Assembly (NCBI GenBank): GCA_012514595.1
Contig: JAAYZZ010000056.1
Location: 1 to 18,964, forward strand
Origin: Elusimicrobiota bacterium
Lineage (GTDB): Bacteria > Omnitrophota > Gorgyraeia > Zapsychrales > Fredricksoniimonadaceae
Length of the DNA stretch: 18,964 nucleotides
Direction of reading: 5' to 3'
The notes under the pieces are model-generated. The model worked only from the letters and a program-made list of their open reading frames with translations, was not told where the DNA came from and made no database searches. The position numbers and the translations under genes are program-made. Positions 11,834-18,964 of this stretch are shown here, one piece after another (the first letter of the stretch is position 1; the number at the start of each line of letters is the position of its first letter).

Positions 11834-14827
11834 ATGAAATCTCGCGCATTTGCGATTCTGGAGCTCCTGGCTGCGATGGTGGTCATTATCATATTGGCAA
11901 GCATTGTGGGCCCGAAGGTCAAGGGCATGCAGGATGAGGCCAAAGCGGCAAGAGCCAGGAACGAACTGAAAACACTCCAAACAGCCGTCGAGTCCTACTA
12001 CCGCAATCAGAACAATACGCTTCCCGGGAACATCACAACAGATCTCACCGGCGCAACCCCCCAACTGATCACATCGTCTCTCGTTGACCCTTTCGCGTCA
12101 AACGGAACAGACACATATAAGTATCTGAAGACAGGCGCGTTTTATGCGATCTGTTCCGTAGGTTTTAACAGGATAAGAGAGACCACGGTACCGGAAGCCG
12201 ACGGCAGCCTATACCCTTCCGGGGACGATCTTTGCCGGACAAACGGAATAATCAAAAGCGGTCGCTACGGCTGTCCGGAAGGTCTGTCCGATTGCGACGG
12301 GATCTGTAAAGACCTTCAGACCGATGTTGAGAACTGCGGAACCTGCGGAAATGCGGGAGGGCCCGATTGTTGCGCAGGTTCTTCGGTAGATCTGCAAACC
12401 GATGTGGCCCATTGCGGCACCTGCGGAAATGCCTGTGCTGCTAGCGGGGAATGCGTGAGTGGCGCCTGCTACACATCCCTGGGACAATCGTGCACCGAGA
12501 ACGATGAATGCATTTCGGGTGTCTGCGGAGGCGCGCCTCCTGTGTGTCGGGAGACGGGTTCAGCCGCCCTGGGGGAATGGTGCAGCACATCGGCAGACTG
12601 TCAGTCGGGATATTGCGGTTACGATGAAAGCTGGAACCAGGCCTGCACGACGGGAATAACCGGAGAGGCCTACTGCTTTAACAATTCCGGGTGCGCGTCG
12701 GGATACTGCAACACCTGGTGGGGCGTCTGCTCTAACGGGGAATCCTATCTCGATTCGTGCTATAGCGGGTCAGACTGCCAGTCCGGCTACTGCGACACAT
12801 ATAATATGGTCTGCTCCAACGGAGAGTCCAATGTCGATATGTGCTATAACCCGTCAGACTGCCAGTCCGGGACCTGTGCCTGGACCTGGTGGGCCCCCAT
12901 GTGCACCGACAGGCAAATAGGGTCCCCCTGTGGCTGGGGCGGAGACTGCGACTCCGGGTACTGCGACACATATAATATGGTTTGCTCCAACGGGGAGTCC
13001 AATGTGGATTATTGTAATGATGGAGCAGACTGCCAGTCCGGGACCTGTGTCTGGACCTGGTGGGCTCCCATGTGCAGCGACAGACAAATAGGGTCCTTCT
13101 GCGGGTGGGGCGGAGACTGCGACTCCGGCTACTGCAACACATATGATATGGTTTGCTCCAACGGGGAATCCAATGTGGATCATTGTAATGACGGATCAGA
13201 ATGCCAGTCCGGGACCTGTGGCTGGGCCTGGTGGCCCCCCGTGTGCAGCGACAGGCAAATAGGAGCCCCCTGTAGCTGGAGCGGAGACTGCGACTCTGGA
13301 TATTGCAACAACTATGATTATGTTTGCTCCAACGGGGAATCCAATGTGGACCGTTGTTCTGACGGGTCAGCGTGCCAATCTGGATATTGCAACACATATG
13401 ATTATATTTGCTCGAATGGCGAATCGAATGTGGACAGGTGCGCCAGCGATTCAGAATGCCAGTCGGGAACGTGTATTTCGACCGGAGATGCTCCGCTGTG
13501 CTCGGACAGACAGATCGGTGCCCCTTGTCAAGACGGCAATGATTGTGAATCCGGGTATTGCAACAATGTTTTAGGGGTCTGTTCCAACGGCGAAACAGCC
13601 GTCGACGGATGTACCGTCAGTGCCTCCTGCCAAGCAGGAATATGCGGCGCCAATAATATTTGCGGTGGTGAAAACGTTGTGGATAGTTGCACGTCCGACG
13701 ATCAATGTCAGAGCGGAGTCTGCGGATCAGAAGGAATTTGCGGGTTAAACAGCGGAGATGCGTGTACGCAGGATTCCGATTGTCAGGATAATTTCTGCTC
13801 TGACGGCATCTGCCAGGGAACATATGATGTCACCTACAATGGTAACGGCCACACGGCCGGTACCGTCCCCTCTGGCGAAAGCAATCTTCGGTCCGGAACT
13901 GTTGTCACTGTCTCGGGAAATACAGGGAGCCTTGCGAAATCTTTGGGAGCTTTTCAGGGATGGAACACGGCAGCTGATGGCACAGGGGTGGATTACGCGG
14001 AGGGAGAAACATTTACAATCAGCGACAGCAATGTCACTCTGTATGCCCAATGGGAGCTCGCTCCAGGATGTGTTGCGACAGGCGGCACGATAACGACGGA
14101 GAATGGCGCCAAGATCCATAAATTCACATCGAACGGGTCCCTTGTTGTCACCGAAGGCTGCACCGCCGAATATCTTGTCGTGGCCGGAGGCGGTGGCGGC
14201 GGCCCCGATGCCGGAGGCGGCGGTGGTGCCGGAGGATTATTATATAACGGCAGTTACACATTGAATCCCGGCACTTATACGATCACGATCGGTGCAGGCG
14301 GAGCCGCGGGTCCCGCGGGGCAGGCATCTTATCCGGGAGGCAATTCTTCCTTTGGGGCTATCACGGCCACCGGGGGCGGGCGAGGCGGTTATTATTCTAA
14401 CAAGTCCGCAGGGAGCGGAGGATCGGGCGGCGGGAAGAACATTTGCGGCACTGGCACAGCAGGTTCTGGTATTGCAGGGCAAGGCTATGCAGGTCACTCC
14501 TTGGGAGGCGGCGGCGGTGCGGGTGCTGCAGCAACCAGTAAAAGCGGTGGCAATGGGCGGTATTTCAGCCAGTTTGTCAATGTCGGAGGAAGCCCTGCCG
14601 GCTGGTTCGCCGGCGGAGGCGCAGGCGGTGCAGGTAACCCAGGGACTGGCGGTCTGGGAGGCGGCGCTAACGGCGACACTGGATGTCGTACGGCTGCGTG
14701 CTTAACGGCTCTCAACGGTGTTCCGAATACGGGCGGTGGAGGCGGAGGTGGGTTCTGCGGAGCTCCCGGGGCTCGAGGAGGGTCGGGCGGGGCGGGAATC
14801 GTCATCGTTCGTTACAACGACTTATAA
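11834..14827 (+). CDS. Giant mosaic pseudopilin-like protein: prepilin helix, Cys-rich units, InlB-like repeat, glycine-rich domain
   Basis: A 997-residue protein with an unusual architecture. Residues 1-60 are prepilin-like: leader MKSRA, then FAILELLAAMVVIIILASIV with Glu at +5, and an amphipathic stretch (GPKVKGMQDEAKAARARNEL) like major pseudopilin GspG. The -1 residue is Ala, not the usual Gly. Residues 147-213 hold two CGTCGNA units of a Stig1-like style. Residues 216-661 hold sixteen C-x5-C-x4-C-x4to9-C units, several repeated as 57-residue pairs. Residues about 663-738 form an InlB/Flg_new-type repeat (VTYNGNG ... GWNTAADGTG ... LYAQW). From 740 to 997 comes a glycine-rich domain (EYLVVAGGGGGG ... 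GIVIVRY). It is probably membrane-inserted or filament-associated, exposed and disulphide-rich. Adhesion or surface binding is inference. A weak AAGG site lies 8-9 nt before ATG. The gene stands alone. Confidence 0.85.
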   Translation: MKSRAFAILELLAAMVVIIILASIVGPKVKGMQDEAKAARARNELKTLQTAVESYYRNQNNTLPGNITTDLTGATPQLITSSLVDPFASNGTDTYKYLKTGAFYAICSVGFNRIRETTVPEADGSLYPSGDDLCRTNGIIKSGRYGCPEGLSDCDGICKDLQTDVENCGTCGNAGGPDCCAGSSVDLQTDVAHCGTCGNACAASGECVSGACYTSLGQSCTENDECISGVCGGAPPVCRETGSAALGEWCSTSADCQSGYCGYDESWNQACTTGITGEAYCFNNSGCASGYCNTWWGVCSNGESYLDSCYSGSDCQSGYCDTYNMVCSNGESNVDMCYNPSDCQSGTCAWTWWAPMCTDRQIGSPCGWGGDCDSGYCDTYNMVCSNGESNVDYCNDGADCQSGTCVWTWWAPMCSDRQIGSFCGWGGDCDSGYCNTYDMVCSNGESNVDHCNDGSECQSGTCGWAWWPPVCSDRQIGAPCSWSGDCDSGYCNNYDYVCSNGESNVDRCSDGSACQSGYCNTYDYICSNGESNVDRCASDSECQSGTCISTGDAPLCSDRQIGAPCQDGNDCESGYCNNVLGVCSNGETAVDGCTVSASCQAGICGANNICGGENVVDSCTSDDQCQSGVCGSEGICGLNSGDACTQDSDCQDNFCSDGICQGTYDVTYNGNGHTAGTVPSGESNLRSGTVVTVSGNTGSLAKSLGAFQGWNTAADGTGVDYAEGETFTISDSNVTLYAQWELAPGCVATGGTITTENGAKIHKFTSNGSLVVTEGCTAEYLVVAGGGGGGPDAGGGGGAGGLLYNGSYTLNPGTYTITIGAGGAAGPAGQASYPGGNSSFGAITATGGGRGGYYSNKSAGSGGSGGGKNICGTGTAGSGIAGQGYAGHSLGGGGGAGAAATSKSGGNGRYFSQFVNVGGSPAGWFAGGGAGGAGNPGTGGLGGGANGDTGCRTAACLTALNGVPNTGGGGGGGFCGAPGARGGSGGAGIVIVRYNDL
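12479..13816 (+). repeat. Sixteen four-cysteine units in the giant pilin-like gene
   Basis: Each unit follows C-x5-C-x4-C-x4to9-C, usually with an acidic or polar residue before the second Cys and SG before the third (DCQSGYC, DCDSGYC, ECQSGTC). Two unit types alternate through the middle: one ends CSNGESNV, the other ends C(S/T)DRQIG and contains TWWAPM. The outer units are more diverged. Four cysteines per unit suggest two disulphides each. Confidence 0.8.
12752..13603 (+). repeat. 171-bp tandem DNA repeat core with one 84-bp phase break
   Basis: The TA(C/T)TG(C/T) codon pair of the SGYC motif recurs at 12788, 12959, 13130 and 13301 (exactly 171 bp apart), then at 13385 (84 bp), then at 13556 (171 bp). 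The near-identical DNA (for example ATGGTTTGCTCCAACGGGGA) points to recent duplication. The 84-bp step places two units of the same type side by side. Confidence 0.85.
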
Positions 14828-14851
14828 TCTTTTGACTCTCGCTTCATTAGA

Positions 14852-14885
14852 CTCGCCGGTCTTTTCAGATCAAAGGACTGGCGAG
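14852..14885. terminator. Bidirectional hairpin between the giant gene and phoR
   Basis: CTCGCCGGTCTTTT pairs with AAAGGACTGGCGAG (14 bp including two G-T type pairs) around a 6-nt loop, midway in the 89-bp gap of two convergent genes. Neither strand has a T-run after the stem. It may work as a shared terminator or as a 3' end stabiliser. Confidence 0.5.
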
Positions 14886-14904
14886 CGTCCCGAATGCCTG
14901 AACA

Positions 14905-14951
14905 AGAGAAGAACGATCAGCGTTCCATCCGGGGCAGGAAGACCGAAAAGA
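14905..14951 (+). repeat. 47-bp imperfect direct repeat, right copy (phoR 3' end)
   Basis: Partner of 11640-11686 (38 of 47 identical, same orientation). It includes the last 11 codons and the stop of phoR. Together the two copies bracket the giant pilin-like gene and its promoter region. Confidence 0.6.
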
Positions 14952-16284
14952 CAGCCCCCTGTCCCGGAACGCTCTCGACCGCAACGCGCCCGCCGTGCGA
15001 CTGCACGAGATGCTTGACGATCGCAAGCCCCAGGCCGGTACCGCCCATCTCCCGAGAGCGCGCACGATCCACGCGATAAAAACGTTCGAAGATCCGCGGT
15101 AGGTGCTCAGGCGGGATCCCGATGCCGCTGTCTCTGACATCCGCGCGCACCATCCCCCCCTCCTCCCTGACATCGACGGATATCTGTCCGCCGCAAGGCG
15201 TGAATTTGATGGCATTATCAAGAAGGTTGGTGAACACCTGACCAAGGGCCCGATGGTCTCCGCGGATCCGGACCCCTCCCGGAGGAAGCCGGAGCGCGAG
15301 GCGATGCCCCCGGGCCTCGGCCGCCTTTTGCTGGGCCTCGATCACCTCCGCAACAACGCCTCCCAGATCCACCTCCTCGTCCCCTCGCCCTTGAGGATCC
15401 CGCGCCTCGATAGCCGACAACGTCAGGATATCCGTGACCAGGCTCTCCAGCTGACCTGTCTGACGCTCAATGATGCTGAGGAAGCGACGGGCTTCCTGCG
15501 GGTCATCGACCGCGCCATCTTTGAGCGTCTCGACATATCCCTTGATCGAGGTGAGCGGTGTCTTGAGCTCATGGGAGACATTGGCCACGAACTCGCTGCG
15601 CATCCTTTCGAACTTCTTGATGTCCGAAATATCATGAAAGATCGCCACAACGCTCTTCACTTCCCCGTCGGGACCCGAAACGGGAGAGGCCTGGGCGTGG
15701 AAGAACATTTCCTGCGGGGCATAGATCGCGATGTCCCCGTCCACAGGGCGGGATGATGCGAACGCCCGGCGGATCAGTCGGTTGATCTCCTCGTGCCTGA
15801 CGGCCTCCCAGTAGTTCCGTCCGACCGGCTGCGGGGTTCGCAGATCCAGGACCTTTTGCGCCGCGGCGCTCATGTGCAGAAGCGTGCCGTCCCGGCCGAT
15901 CACCAGGACCGCCTCCCCCATGCTCGAGAGGACCGCGCGCGCCTCGTCCCTCTCCCGAAGGGCCTCGGCGACCACGCGTCCAACATGCCCCTCCAGGTCC
16001 GAGAGCCCTCGGGCGAGGGCCCCAACCTCGTCGGGCCGCGTCACCCCCGGCCAATCGGGAGCCTCTCCCCGGATCATCCGGTCAACGGACAACAGAAGAC
16101 GGTGGACAGGCTTCAGGATGTAATCACGCACAAGAAGAAAAATAAGTCCCGCCAGAAAGACGCTGAGAAAAAGAGACAGGACAACAGCACCGACGGGTTC
16201 TGGGGGAAGGACAGAGAACCCCAAAAGAAGACAGAGAAATTGAAGCAGAAAGAAAAAAACGATATGACGACCGGCAAGCCTCAC
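14917..16284 (-). CDS. phoR: Phosphate-regulon sensor histidine kinase PhoR
   Basis: A 455-residue membrane histidine kinase. Two hydrophobic segments (about 8-26 and 30-52) have almost no periplasmic loop between them, as in PhoR-type kinases. A HAMP-like linker (53-108) and a PAS domain (about 115-222, with AVLSSMGEAVLVIGRDG) follow. The H-box is FVANVSHELKTPLTSIKGY with His238. The ATPase domain shows N-box NLLDNAIKF, G1 DSGIGIPP and G2 GGTGLGLAIVKHLV. It would phosphorylate PhoB when phosphate is low. The ATG overlaps the phoB stop by 4 bp (ATGA), indicating translational coupling. It is the last gene of the pst-pho group. Its final codons match a short sequence left of the giant pilin-like gene. 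Confidence 0.93.
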   Translation of the reverse strand: MRLAGRHIVFFFLLQFLCLLLGFSVLPPEPVGAVVLSLFLSVFLAGLIFLLVRDYILKPVHRLLLSVDRMIRGEAPDWPGVTRPDEVGALARGLSDLEGHVGRVVAEALRERDEARAVLSSMGEAVLVIGRDGTLLHMSAAAQKVLDLRTPQPVGRNYWEAVRHEEINRLIRRAFASSRPVDGDIAIYAPQEMFFHAQASPVSGPDGEVKSVVAIFHDISDIKKFERMRSEFVANVSHELKTPLTSIKGYVETLKDGAVDDPQEARRFLSIIERQTGQLESLVTDILTLSAIEARDPQGRGDEEVDLGGVVAEVIEAQQKAAEARGHRLALRLPPGGVRIRGDHRALGQVFTNLLDNAIKFTPCGGQISVDVREEGGMVRADVRDSGIGIPPEHLPRIFERFYRVDRARSREMGGTGLGLAIVKHLVQSHGGRVAVESVPGQGAVFSVFLPRMER

Positions 16285-16970
16285 GGTTCCATCTCCTTGA
16301 GACGATACCCCACGCCCCGGACCGTCCCGATCAGGTCCTCAAAACGCCCCAGCTTCTTTCGAAGCGCTCGGATATGCACATCCACCGCCCGGTCAATGAT
16401 GAACTTGCCCTCTTTCCAGACCCCCTCGAGGATCTGATCACGGGTAAAGACGCGCCCCGGCGCCCGGGAGAGGAATTCCAGAATGTCGAACTCGAGCGTC
16501 GTCAGAGGGATCCCGCGGCCCCCGACGGTGGCCTTCCGTTTTGGCAGGTCCAGGACCACGTCCCCGCACTCTCTGAGGGGATCTTTCCCGACGGAAATAT
16601 CGGCACGTCTCAGGACAGCCCGGATCCGGGCCATCAGGACCTTGGGGCTAAAAGGTTTTGGGATGTAATCATCCGCCCCGGCCTGGAGTCCGGAAACGAT
16701 GTCCGCCTCCTCTCCCTTGGCGGTCAGCATGATGATCGGGATGCCCGCTGACTTCGGGCGCTGCTTGAGCGAGCGGCAGACCTGAAGCCCGTCCATCCCC
16801 GGGATCATCAGATCGAGCAGGACCAGATCGATCCCCCCTTCGGCCACGGTCTCGACGGCCCTGATGCCATCCAAGACAGCCTGGACCAGAAACCCCTCCC
16901 GCCGGAGGTGATATTGGATCAGCTCGCTGATGTCGCGGTCGTCCTCGACAACAAGGATGGTCTGTGGCAT
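16281..16970 (-). CDS. phoB: Phosphate-regulon response regulator PhoB
   Basis: A 229-residue OmpR/PhoB-family regulator. The receiver domain (1-120) has acidic Glu9-Asp10-Asp11, phosphoacceptor Asp53 in LLDLMIPGMDG, Thr83 in MLTAKG and Lys105 in PKPFSP. The C-terminal winged helix (about 130-227) has LTTLEFDILEFL, VFTRDQIL, the recognition helix region DRAVDVHIRALRKKLG and the IGTVRGVGYRL wing. Phosphorylated PhoB would bind pho boxes and activate phosphate-starvation genes. It lies 18 bp after phoU and overlaps phoR by 4 bp. Assignment to PhoB rather than another OmpR-type regulator rests on the pst-phoU context and the strong overall likeness. Confidence 0.93.
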   Translation of the reverse strand: MPQTILVVEDDRDISELIQYHLRREGFLVQAVLDGIRAVETVAEGGIDLVLLDLMIPGMDGLQVCRSLKQRPKSAGIPIIMLTAKGEEADIVSGLQAGADDYIPKPFSPKVLMARIRAVLRRADISVGKDPLRECGDVVLDLPKRKATVGGRGIPLTTLEFDILEFLSRAPGRVFTRDQILEGVWKEGKFIIDRAVDVHIRALRKKLGRFEDLIGTVRGVGYRLKEMEP

Positions 16971-16988
16971 AACGGTCCTCGCCCCGGA

Positions 16989-17684
16989 TCACTCCTGTGG
17001 GGCTCTCCCCATTTCCTCGAGAAGCTTATCCCTCTGATGCTTGAGGACGCGGGCATTGATCATGAAAACCACATCCTCCGCGATATAGGTCGAATGGTCA
17101 CAGATCCTCTCCAGATGACGCGCCACAAGAAGAAGGGGGATGGCCCGCGGGGCCGTGGTCCCGTCCTTCACCATATAATCATTGACCAGCTCGTCGGAGA
17201 TCAGGCTCTTCAAACGATCCGCCTCCTGGTCCATCAGGATCACCTTCTTGGCGAGCTCCTCGTCCCGGTCCACAAAGGCTTCGATGGAATCCCGGACCAT
17301 GGTCTTGGCCACATCCGCAAGCACGGGGATGTTGACCAGCGGCTTGAGGAGAGGGAGCCCCACACTCTCCTTCACCCGCTGGCAGATGTTGACCGCCAGG
17401 TCCGCGATCCTCTCGAGCTCCGCGTTGATCTTGAGACCTGTTGTGATCATCCGCAGATCCCCCGCCATGGGCTGATGAAGCGCCAAGAGATCGATCCCCT
17501 GCTCTTCGATGATGAGCTCCAGGGCATCGATCTTCTGGTCCGCGCCGATCGCTTTGTCGGCCTTGCTCTCATCACGGTTCTTGAGCGCCTCGATCGCCGC
17601 GCTGATCGAGCGTTCGGTCAGATTCGCCATCTTCAAAAGATTGGCATGAAAATTCTCAAGATCCCTCTCGAAATGTCGCTGCAT
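16989..17684 (-). CDS. phoU: Phosphate signalling protein PhoU
   Basis: A 231-residue, all-helical PhoU of full length, made of two similar three-helix bundles. Each bundle carries the metal-binding E/DxxxD-type motif: DLRMITTGLKINAELERIAD in the first half and LLLVARHLERICDHSTYIAE in the second. The N-terminus MQRHFERDLENFHANLLKMA is typical. PhoU links the Pst transporter to PhoR and keeps the kinase inactive when phosphate is plentiful. It lies 16 bp after pstB and 18 bp before phoB, as expected for an integrated Pho operon. Confidence 0.95.
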   Translation of the reverse strand: MQRHFERDLENFHANLLKMANLTERSISAAIEALKNRDESKADKAIGADQKIDALELIIEEQGIDLLALHQPMAGDLRMITTGLKINAELERIADLAVNICQRVKESVGLPLLKPLVNIPVLADVAKTMVRDSIEAFVDRDEELAKKVILMDQEADRLKSLISDELVNDYMVKDGTTAPRAIPLLLVARHLERICDHSTYIAEDVVFMINARVLKHQRDKLLEEMGRAPQE

Positions 17685-17700
17685 GAAGGCCTCCGTTGGA

Positions 17701-18465
17701 TTATCCGAATCGTCCCGTAATATAGTCCTCGGTCATCTTCTGCTTCGGCTTGGTAAAGATCTCCGCGGTCTTCCCGTATTCTATCAGTTCGCCCTGCATC
17801 AGGAAAGCGGTGTGGTCTGAGATGCGCGCCGCCTGCTGCATGTTGTGGGTCACGATGACAATGGTGTAGTGCGCCTTGAGCTCGACGATCAGCTCCTCGA
17901 TCTTGGCGGTGGCGATCGGGTCCAAGGCCGAGGCCGGCTCATCCATCAACAGGATCTCGGGCTCGATCGCAAGCGCCCGCGCCACACACAACCGCTGCTG
18001 CTGCCCGCCGGAAAGATTGAGCGCATTGTCCTTGAGACGGTCCTTGACCTCATCCCACAGGGCACTCCCTTTAAGGCTCTCCTCCACCCTCTTCTCGATG
18101 AAGCGCGTGTCCTTGATGCCGTTGACGCGCAGTCCGTAGGCGACATTGTCGAAGATGGATTTGGGAAAGGGATTCGGCTTCTGGAACACCATCCCGACAC
18201 GTTTTCGAAGGGTCACCACATCGACATTCGAAGAAAGGACCTCCTCCCCATCGATCGTCATCTCCCCCTCGGCGCGAACACCCGGGATCAGGTCATTCAT
18301 CCGGTTGAGGCACCGCAAAAGCGTCGACTTCCCGCAGCCCGAGGGGCCGATGATGCTCGTGACCTGCCGGGGCAGAAAGTCCACGGTGATCTTCTTCAGG
18401 ACATGGCTCGTCCCGTAATAGAAATTAAAATCCTTGATCGCGATCTTGGGCTTTATCGTGGGCAT
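17701..18465 (-). CDS. pstB: Phosphate ABC transporter ATP-binding protein PstB
   Basis: A 254-residue ABC ATPase that powers high-affinity phosphate import. Walker A is GPSGCGKST (40-48), the Q-loop is MVFQKPNPFP (92-101; this QKPNPFP form is characteristic of PstB), the signature is LSGGQQQR (151-158) and Walker B is ILLMDEPASALDP (171-183), with the switch His207 in THNMQQAARISD. The length and the C-terminal YITGRFG are standard for PstB. It begins 3 bp after the pstA stop codon, so translation is likely coupled. Confidence 0.97.
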   Translation of the reverse strand: MPTIKPKIAIKDFNFYYGTSHVLKKITVDFLPRQVTSIIGPSGCGKSTLLRCLNRMNDLIPGVRAEGEMTIDGEEVLSSNVDVVTLRKRVGMVFQKPNPFPKSIFDNVAYGLRVNGIKDTRFIEKRVEESLKGSALWDEVKDRLKDNALNLSGGQQQRLCVARALAIEPEILLMDEPASALDPIATAKIEELIVELKAHYTIVIVTHNMQQAARISDHTAFLMQGELIEYGKTAEIFTKPKQKMTEDYITGRFG

Positions 18466-18468
18466 GGT

Positions 18469-18964
18469 TCATTCCTTCTTCATTTGTCGAAGACGATAGC
18501 GCAGAACGATCGCCGAGAAATTGACCAGGAAGATCAGGACCAGAAGGACCAGGGCCGTTCCGTAAGCGATCGGCCGGACCAGGGCGATGTCGTGATGTTG
18601 CGTAGACATGATGTAAAGATGGTACGGCAGGGCCATGAACTGGCTCATGATGGAGTTCGGGAGATCCGGGAGGAAGAACGCCGCGCCCGTGAACAGGATC
18701 GGCGCCGTCTCCCCCGCGGCCCGCGAAAGACCCAGAATGGCCCCGGTCAGCATCCCCGGAACCGCATAGGGCAGGACATTCGTACGGATCGCCTGCCACT
18801 TGGTCGCCCCCAGGGCGAGCGCCCCCTCGCGATACGCGCGCGGGACCGCCTTGAGGGCCTCCTCGCTCGCCGTAATGGTCAAGGGAAGGGTCATGAGCCC
18901 GAGCGTACATCCCGCTGAAAGGACCGAGGTGCCAAAGCGGAAGGCATCCACAAAAAGCGCGACC
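18469..18964 (-). CDS. pstA: Phosphate ABC transporter permease PstA (5' end beyond window)
   Basis: The C-terminal 164 residues of the inner-membrane permease PstA; the frame stays open to the right edge (codons VALF precede the in-frame GTG at 18951), so the gene is cut by the window rather than starting here. Visible family elements are TLGLMTLPLTITASEEAL, the EAA-type cytoplasmic loop (YREGALALGATKWQAI) that docks on PstB, RAAGETAPILFTGAAFF and a last transmembrane segment ending in RYRLRQMKKE. It is the first gene of the visible pstA-pstB-phoU-phoB-phoR run. pstS and pstC, if present, would lie to the right. Confidence 0.95.
   Translation of the reverse strand, partial: VALFVDAFRFGTSVLSAGCTLGLMTLPLTITASEEALKAVPRAYREGALALGATKWQAIRTNVLPYAVPGMLTGAILGLSRAAGETAPILFTGAAFFLPDLPNSIMSQFMALPYHLYIMSTQHHDIALVRPIAYGTALVLLVLIFLVNFSAIVLRYRLRQMKKE

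Noticed and set aside
12732..13397. Minus-strand open frame opposite the cysteine repeats
   Set aside because: It mirrors the tandem repeat, giving repetitive Arg/Ser/Trp/Cys-rich sequence; it is an artefact of repeat composition.
12752..13603. Possible CRISPR-like array
   Set aside because: The repeats are 171 bp, contiguous and in frame within a protein gene, with no unique spacers; they are protein repeats.

Overview
The window reads as a chromosomal segment of a free-living, diderm-like bacterium with fairly GC-rich coding sequence. Evidence for this is a lipoprotein-type thioredoxin, a CcdA-type membrane reductase, a periplasmic FKBP, a prepilin-like giant protein and a full Pst/Pho phosphate module. 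Mosaic prepilin-type giant proteins, an archaeal-type Hel308 helicase and dispersed imperfect palindromes recall poorly cultivated lineages such as Omnitrophota or Elusimicrobiota. This placement is a guess from gene content, not a phylogenetic result.

Layout. (1) 1-4971, minus strand, a probable operon read right to left: exported coiled-coil protein, GT-C-like membrane protein, GT4-type glycosyltransferase, exported FKBP isomerase, CcdA, TlpA-like thioredoxin, then the start of lexA, which runs off the left edge. (2) 5045-7034, minus strand: ribosome hibernation factor, RsmE, bacteriohemerythrin and Dtd, tightly packed behind a promoter at about 7087-7114. (3) 7192-8160, plus strand: an SDR-type nucleotide-sugar epimerase. 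(4) 8204-10582: a Hel308/Ski2-like helicase gene bracketed at 15-16 bp on each side by direct copies of an imperfect 43-bp repeat, with a palindromic stretch inserted in frame. (5) 10859-11596, minus strand: recO. (6) 11640-14951: a 997-codon plus-strand gene encoding a pseudopilin-like N-terminus, sixteen four-cysteine units, an InlB/Flg_new-like repeat and a glycine-rich C-terminal domain, bracketed by a 47-bp imperfect direct repeat whose right copy is the 3' end of phoR. (7) 14917-18964, minus strand: pstA (partial), pstB, phoU, phoB, phoR.

How the genes work together. The FKBP-CcdA-TlpA trio forms an extracytoplasmic protein-folding and thiol-reduction set. The cysteine-rich giant pilin-like protein elsewhere in the window is the sort of export substrate that would need disulphide handling, but that link is inference. 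The right-hand operon couples phosphate import (PstA/PstB) to its signalling proteins (PhoU/PhoR/PhoB). The hpf operon gathers translation-quality and dormancy functions with an oxygen-binding hemerythrin.

The most noteworthy signals are the mosaic giant pseudopilin and its flanking duplication, the repeat-flanked archaeal-type helicase with an in-frame palindrome, and three good sigma-70-like promoters whose -10 boxes end only 6-7 nt before the start codon. The last pattern predicts leaderless mRNAs for the epimerase, recO and the coiled-coil gene.
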